A stretch of DNA of 16,229 bases from Reyranella sp. (lineage in GTDB: Bacteria > Pseudomonadota > Alphaproteobacteria > Reyranellales > Reyranellaceae), in assembly GCA_021732965.1 (NCBI GenBank), contig JAKFVZ010000259.1, forward strand, positions 1-16,229. The letters run 5' to 3'. Of the stretch, positions 13,076 through 16,229 are shown piece by piece (positions within the stretch are counted from its first letter, which is position 1; every line of letters begins with the position of its first letter). Position numbers and translations under genes: made by a program. The notes beneath the pieces are model-generated. The model had not been told where the DNA came from. It searched no databases and was given only the letters and a program-made list of their open reading frames with translations.

Positions 13076-15964
13076 GTGAAGGCGCCGCGTAGCGGAGAGC
13101 GCCGTCGGCGCGTTAGGTCGAGGAAGCGGCTGCCGGCAATGGTCGTGGCCGGTGTCGTATCGATGGCGACGGGCGTGTCGGCACAGGACACGCGCTGGGA
13201 TGCCATTCTTTCGAACTCGAACTGGTACGTTCCGGTTCCCGGCCTGGTCGCCTACGCCACCAGCAACAGCAACCAGACCATCAATCCGATTCCGATCGGC
13301 GACCAGACCCTGTGGGCGCTCGGCACCGCGACCAACGGCGTCTTCAGCGGACAAAGCCTGGTGAGCTTCGCGATCGGGGGATTGGTCACCCCGCCCGGCA
13401 CTTCCTCGATGCAAGGCATCGTCACCGAGGCGGGCCAGATCAGGATTGCCTTCAGCTCGGCCGACAGCCCGACCATCATCGGCATCGGACAGATGCGCGA
13501 GATCTCCGGCGTGCCGCTGATGGAAATGCAGATGATCACCGGCTCGTCGCTGCTGATCACCCATTGGGCGTACATGACGCCCTACAATCCCGTCATCTTC
13601 ACGCCGCCGTCGCCCACGCAATATGTGACGACCGACATCACGTCGCCGCAATGGCGCTGGACCGCCGGCACGACCTGGCGGGTCAGCAGCCAGTCGCTGT
13701 TCGGCACCGCGACGCCCGGCACCTTCAAGATCACCGACTACAGCAACGGCTACTACTGGGGCGTTGGCGCGGCACCGCAGGGCAGTACGGTCGGCAACTT
13801 CACCGTCCTGGGCTCGATGACGCCGGAGGGCAATGTCCTGTTCAGCTTCCTGCTGGAGGGCGGTTCGCTGAACAGCCTCTCGGGCCAGATCACGGGCGAC
13901 CCCACCACCGGCACCATGGTGCTGCGGCCCTATACCTTGTCGGGGACTTTCGGCGATCCGACACTGGCCGACATCATGCCGGTGTCGACCATCGCCACCG
14001 GACAGACCTATTTCCTGAGCAACGTCGGCTCGACCGTGATCCCGGCTTTCACCGGCGGCACCCTGCAGGTCGACACGACCGGCGGGATCTTCGGCCAGAA
14101 CTTCATCGTCGACGGCTCGGCTACCAACCGCCTCGACCTGCTCGGCAATTCGGCGGTCCTCAGCGGCGTGCTCTCCGACGCCGTGCCCGGCACGCCGGGC
14201 AATCTCACCATCGCCAACAGCGGTTCCGGCGGAAGCGCCAGTTTCACCGGGAACAGTACCTACACAGGCCTCACGACCATCGATGCCGGCGCCACCCTGT
14301 CGGTCGACGGCTCGATCGTCTCGCCGGTCTCGGTCGGCGGCACGCTGCGGGGCACGGGAACGGTGGGCGGCGCCACCACGGTACAAAGTGGCGGCACACT
14401 GGCGCCGGGCAATAGCCCGGGCACGCTCACCTTCGCGGCGCCGGTCGTCATGGCGCCGGGCAGCACGCTGTCGCTCGACATCGACGGGACGGGGACCGGC
14501 GCGGGCGCCGGCAACTTCAGCCGCGTAGTGGTGACGGGCTCCGGCAACACCTTCAGTGCCGGCGGCACGCTGCTGCCCGTCTTGCGCGGCATCACCGGCG
14601 CGGCGACCAACAGTTTCACGCCGTCGATTGGACAGCAGTTCGCGGTCGTCGTGGCCGAGGGCGGCGTGCAGGGCAGCTTTGCCGGTCTTGCCCAGCCGGC
14701 GGGCCTGGCGGCGGGAACGCGCTTCGACGCGCTCTATGCGCCGTCTTCCGTGTCGCTGGTGGTGACGCCTGCCGCCTATGGCAATCTCGGCGCCGCCGGC
14801 CTGCCGCAAACCGCAAGCCAGGTGTCGGTCGGCCAGGCGCTCGACGTCCTGCGCCCCGCCGCGGGCCTGCGCATGAGCGGCCTTTCGCAGTCGCTCTTCG
14901 CGCCGCTCTACAGCCTGCCCGCCGCATCGATCCCGCAGGCGCTGGACCAGCTTTCGCCCAGCCTCTACGGCGACATGATGCTGTCGGCGCGCCAAGGCTT
15001 CTACGGGTTCGCCGATCAGGTGAGCCAGCGGCTGGGCACCCGCCGTGCGGCGCAGGGTGGCGCGCAAAACGTTGCCGCGGCCTGCGGCGATGCCTGCGCC
15101 GGTCTTCCGAATGCCGCGCCCCGGTCGGTGGCCGGGCCGCTCGGCACGACGGCCTGGCTTTCCGGCTTCGGTCAGTGGGCTCAGGTCGCGACGGCGGCGG
15201 CGCCTGGTTTCCAGTCGTCGCTGGCGGGCGTGATGGCGGGTCTCGACGTCGAACTGGCGCCCGGCTTCGTCGGCGGTGTCGCGCTGGGCGGCGGCAGCGC
15301 CAACACATTCGCGGGCAACGGCGCCACTGCGCTGGGATCTGCGCTGCAGGCGATGGTCTATGGCGAGTACGCCGCGGGATCTTTTTTCCTCGGCGGCCAG
15401 GTCGCCTATCTGCTTTTCGATCAGACCACGACCCGTCCCCTCGGCGCCTGGAACAGCGTGTCGCGCGACAGTCTCGTGACGAGCGGCGTGGGCGGCCAGA
15501 TCGCGGCGGGACTGCGCCTGGGTTTCGACGGCTGGATCGTCGAACCGACAGTGGCGCTCGCCGCGCTTGCACTCTCGTCGCCGGCCACGGTCGAGCAGAA
15601 CCCGAACGGTCTCGCCCAGCAGGTCAGCGGACAGTCGCTCACCAGCGTGCGCGGAGCCGTCACCCTGCCGGTGAGCCGCACGCTCGCGCTGGCCGATCAG
15701 CGCTCGCTCACGGTGCGCGGGCTTCTGGGCTGGGCGCATGAGTTCGCGGACGTGTCGGCGACCACACAGGCGGCCTTCGCCGCCGCGCCCGGCGTGCCTT
15801 TTGCGACGACGACCGCCGCGATCGCCCGCGATTCGGCATTGCTCGGCCTGTCCGCCGATTTCGCTTTCGACGAGGGCGTGACATTTTTCGCGGGCTGGCA
15901 GGGCTCGATCGGTTCATCCTCGACCGCACAGACCTTTCGCGCCGGCTTGCGCATGACGTGGTAG
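13076..15964 (+). CDS. autotransporter outer membrane protein (type Va secretion)
   Basis: This protein of about 962 residues carries a signal peptide (basic RRRRVRSRKR, hydrophobic core, likely cleavage after GVSA near residue 37). The passenger then has an unusual N-terminal region (about 38-290) that appears to hold two related copies of one beta domain. A region of autotransporter strand repeats follows (about 385-470: TGNSTYTGLTTIDAGATL, GGTLAPGNSPGTLTF), which should form a beta-helix. A linker with SIPQALDQLSPSLYGDMM (about 620-640) leads to a C-terminal autotransporter barrel (about 689-962) of normal length, ending RAGLRMTW with the terminal aromatic residue read by the BAM complex. 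Two cysteines (C670, C674) lie at the barrel junction. The GTG at 13076 is preferred because a strong AGGGGAGAG lies 6 nt upstream; a GTG at 13034 lacks one. The function of the passenger is unknown. Confidence 0.9.
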   Translation: MKAPRSGERRRRVRSRKRLPAMVVAGVVSMATGVSAQDTRWDAILSNSNWYVPVPGLVAYATSNSNQTINPIPIGDQTLWALGTATNGVFSGQSLVSFAIGGLVTPPGTSSMQGIVTEAGQIRIAFSSADSPTIIGIGQMREISGVPLMEMQMITGSSLLITHWAYMTPYNPVIFTPPSPTQYVTTDITSPQWRWTAGTTWRVSSQSLFGTATPGTFKITDYSNGYYWGVGAAPQGSTVGNFTVLGSMTPEGNVLFSFLLEGGSLNSLSGQITGDPTTGTMVLRPYTLSGTFGDPTLADIMPVSTIATGQTYFLSNVGSTVIPAFTGGTLQVDTTGGIFGQNFIVDGSATNRLDLLGNSAVLSGVLSDAVPGTPGNLTIANSGSGGSASFTGNSTYTGLTTIDAGATLSVDGSIVSPVSVGGTLRGTGTVGGATTVQSGGTLAPGNSPGTLTFAAPVVMAPGSTLSLDIDGTGTGAGAGNFSRVVVTGSGNTFSAGGTLLPVLRGITGAATNSFTPSIGQQFAVVVAEGGVQGSFAGLAQPAGLAAGTRFDALYAPSSVSLVVTPAAYGNLGAAGLPQTASQVSVGQALDVLRPAAGLRMSGLSQSLFAPLYSLPAASIPQALDQLSPSLYGDMMLSARQGFYGFADQVSQRLGTRRAAQGGAQNVAAACGDACAGLPNAAPRSVAGPLGTTAWLSGFGQWAQVATAAAPGFQSSLAGVMAGLDVELAPGFVGGVALGGGSANTFAGNGATALGSALQAMVYGEYAAGSFFLGGQVAYLLFDQTTTRPLGAWNSVSRDSLVTSGVGGQIAAGLRLGFDGWIVEPTVALAALALSSPATVEQNPNGLAQQVSGQSLTSVRGAVTLPVSRTLALADQRSLTVRGLLGWAHEFADVSATTQAAFAAAPGVPFATTTAAIARDSALLGLSADFAFDEGVTFFAGWQGSIGSSSTAQTFRAGLRMTW

Positions 15965-16010
15965 ATCCGGCCCTGCTGCCTGGCCGATCGACCGAATACG
16001 GGAGAAATCG

Positions 16011-16229
16011 ATGATCCGCACAATCGTTTGCACGTCTCTGGGGCTGGCAATGATGGCCGGCTCGGCCGAAGCGCAGGTCTATTGCCGGGCCGAAGGCGTG
16101 CCGCACGGCTGCGTCTGGGCGCCGCGTGCCGGCGTAGGGGTCGGCGCGCCCGGTGTCGGCGTGGCGCCGGGCGTCGGGGCGGGAGCACCGGGCGTCGGCG
16201 TCGCGCCCGGCGTGGGAGTCGGGGCTCCC
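16011..16229 (+). CDS. secreted small protein with elastin-like Gly-Val-Ala-Pro repeats (partial)
   Basis: The open reading frame starts at the ATG at 16011 with GGGAGAA just upstream and runs off the window. Residues 1-22 form a signal peptide ending in GSAEAQ. A short segment with two cysteines follows (YCRAEGVPHGCVWAPRA). Then a low-complexity tract of only Gly, Val, Ala and Pro begins at about residue 41. It contains two 13-residue units of the form GVGVAPGVGxGAP (16152-16190 and 16191-16229), each 39 bp, and APGVG steps like those of elastin. It lies 47 nt behind the autotransporter and might be co-transcribed with it. No family was recognised, and the tract's full length is not visible. 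Confidence 0.75.
   Translation, partial: MIRTIVCTSLGLAMMAGSAEAQVYCRAEGVPHGCVWAPRAGVGVGAPGVGVAPGVGAGAPGVGVAPGVGVGAP
16152..16229 (+). repeat. 39-bp tandem repeat coding for GVGVAPGVGxGAP
   Basis: Two adjacent 39-bp units encode nearly the same 13 residues while differing at several third codon positions (for example GTG versus GTC, GCG versus GCC-type changes). Protein-level conservation with silent drift suggests the repeat is kept for its peptide. More units may lie past the window end. Confidence 0.7.

Noticed and set aside
13055..15739. 894-codon minus-strand frame opposite the autotransporter (and the similar 11066-12985 frame)
   Set aside because: These are mirror frames of GC-rich genes with biased third positions. 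Low-complexity Arg/Gly/His/Ala translations show no fold signature.
16152..16229. CRISPR-like array at the window end
   Set aside because: The repeats are directly adjacent with no spacers, stay in one reading frame and encode a regular peptide.

Overview
The window is GC-rich chromosomal DNA from an alphaproteobacterium. The best marker is a SAM-II riboswitch in front of metZ, a class found mostly in Alphaproteobacteria. Intergenic palindromic repeat families and a beta-helix type autotransporter fit that placement. A Reyranella- or Bradyrhizobium-like soil or water organism is a guess; the sequence alone does not fix the genus. There is no rRNA, tRNA or CRISPR array, and no complete insertion sequence.

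Layout. 1-254 (minus): start of an RRM RNA-binding protein, cut by the window edge. 543-2562 (plus): a NIPSNAP-family protein and a ThDP-dependent acetolactate synthase-like enzyme, 16 nt apart. 2604-4627: a methionine unit made of promoter, SAM-II aptamer, Rho-independent terminator, metZ, and a TenA/thiaminase II-like gene 22 nt behind metZ. 4637-4719: a paired hairpin repeat between convergent genes. 4735-5736: a MarR regulator divergent from a PaaI-type thioesterase, with a candidate operator between them. 5737-6039: no gene, only an inverted palindromic repeat and a 174-bp MITE-like element inserted into a palindrome with a TAGC duplication. 6040-6948: a CDF-like membrane protein. 7010-8054: apaG and folE. 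8052-8176: another long inverted repeat. 8196-9365: an ArgE-type deacylase. 9403-12988: a four-gene cluster of alpha/beta hydrolase, dgoK-like kinase, dgoA-like aldolase and an enolase-superfamily dehydratase, with overlapping or close gene junctions. 13076-15964: a large autotransporter. 16011-16229: start of a small secreted protein with elastin-like Gly-Val-Ala-Pro repeats, cut by the window end.

How the genes work together. MetZ makes homocysteine from O-succinylhomoserine and sulfide, and the riboswitch would switch it off when SAM is plentiful. The leader shows an antiterminator hairpin that cannot coexist with either the SAM-stabilised pseudoknot or the terminator, so the control logic can be read from sequence. 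The TenA-like gene probably shares this control. The dehydratase, kinase and aldolase together make a De Ley-Doudoroff type route from a sugar acid such as galactonate to pyruvate and glyceraldehyde 3-phosphate. No sugar dehydrogenase, transporter or regulator for it is in view.

The most distinctive observations are the riboswitch expression platform, the MITE-like insertion, the hairpin repeat with a compensatory base-pair change, the apparent internal duplication in the autotransporter passenger, and the elastin-like repeat protein.
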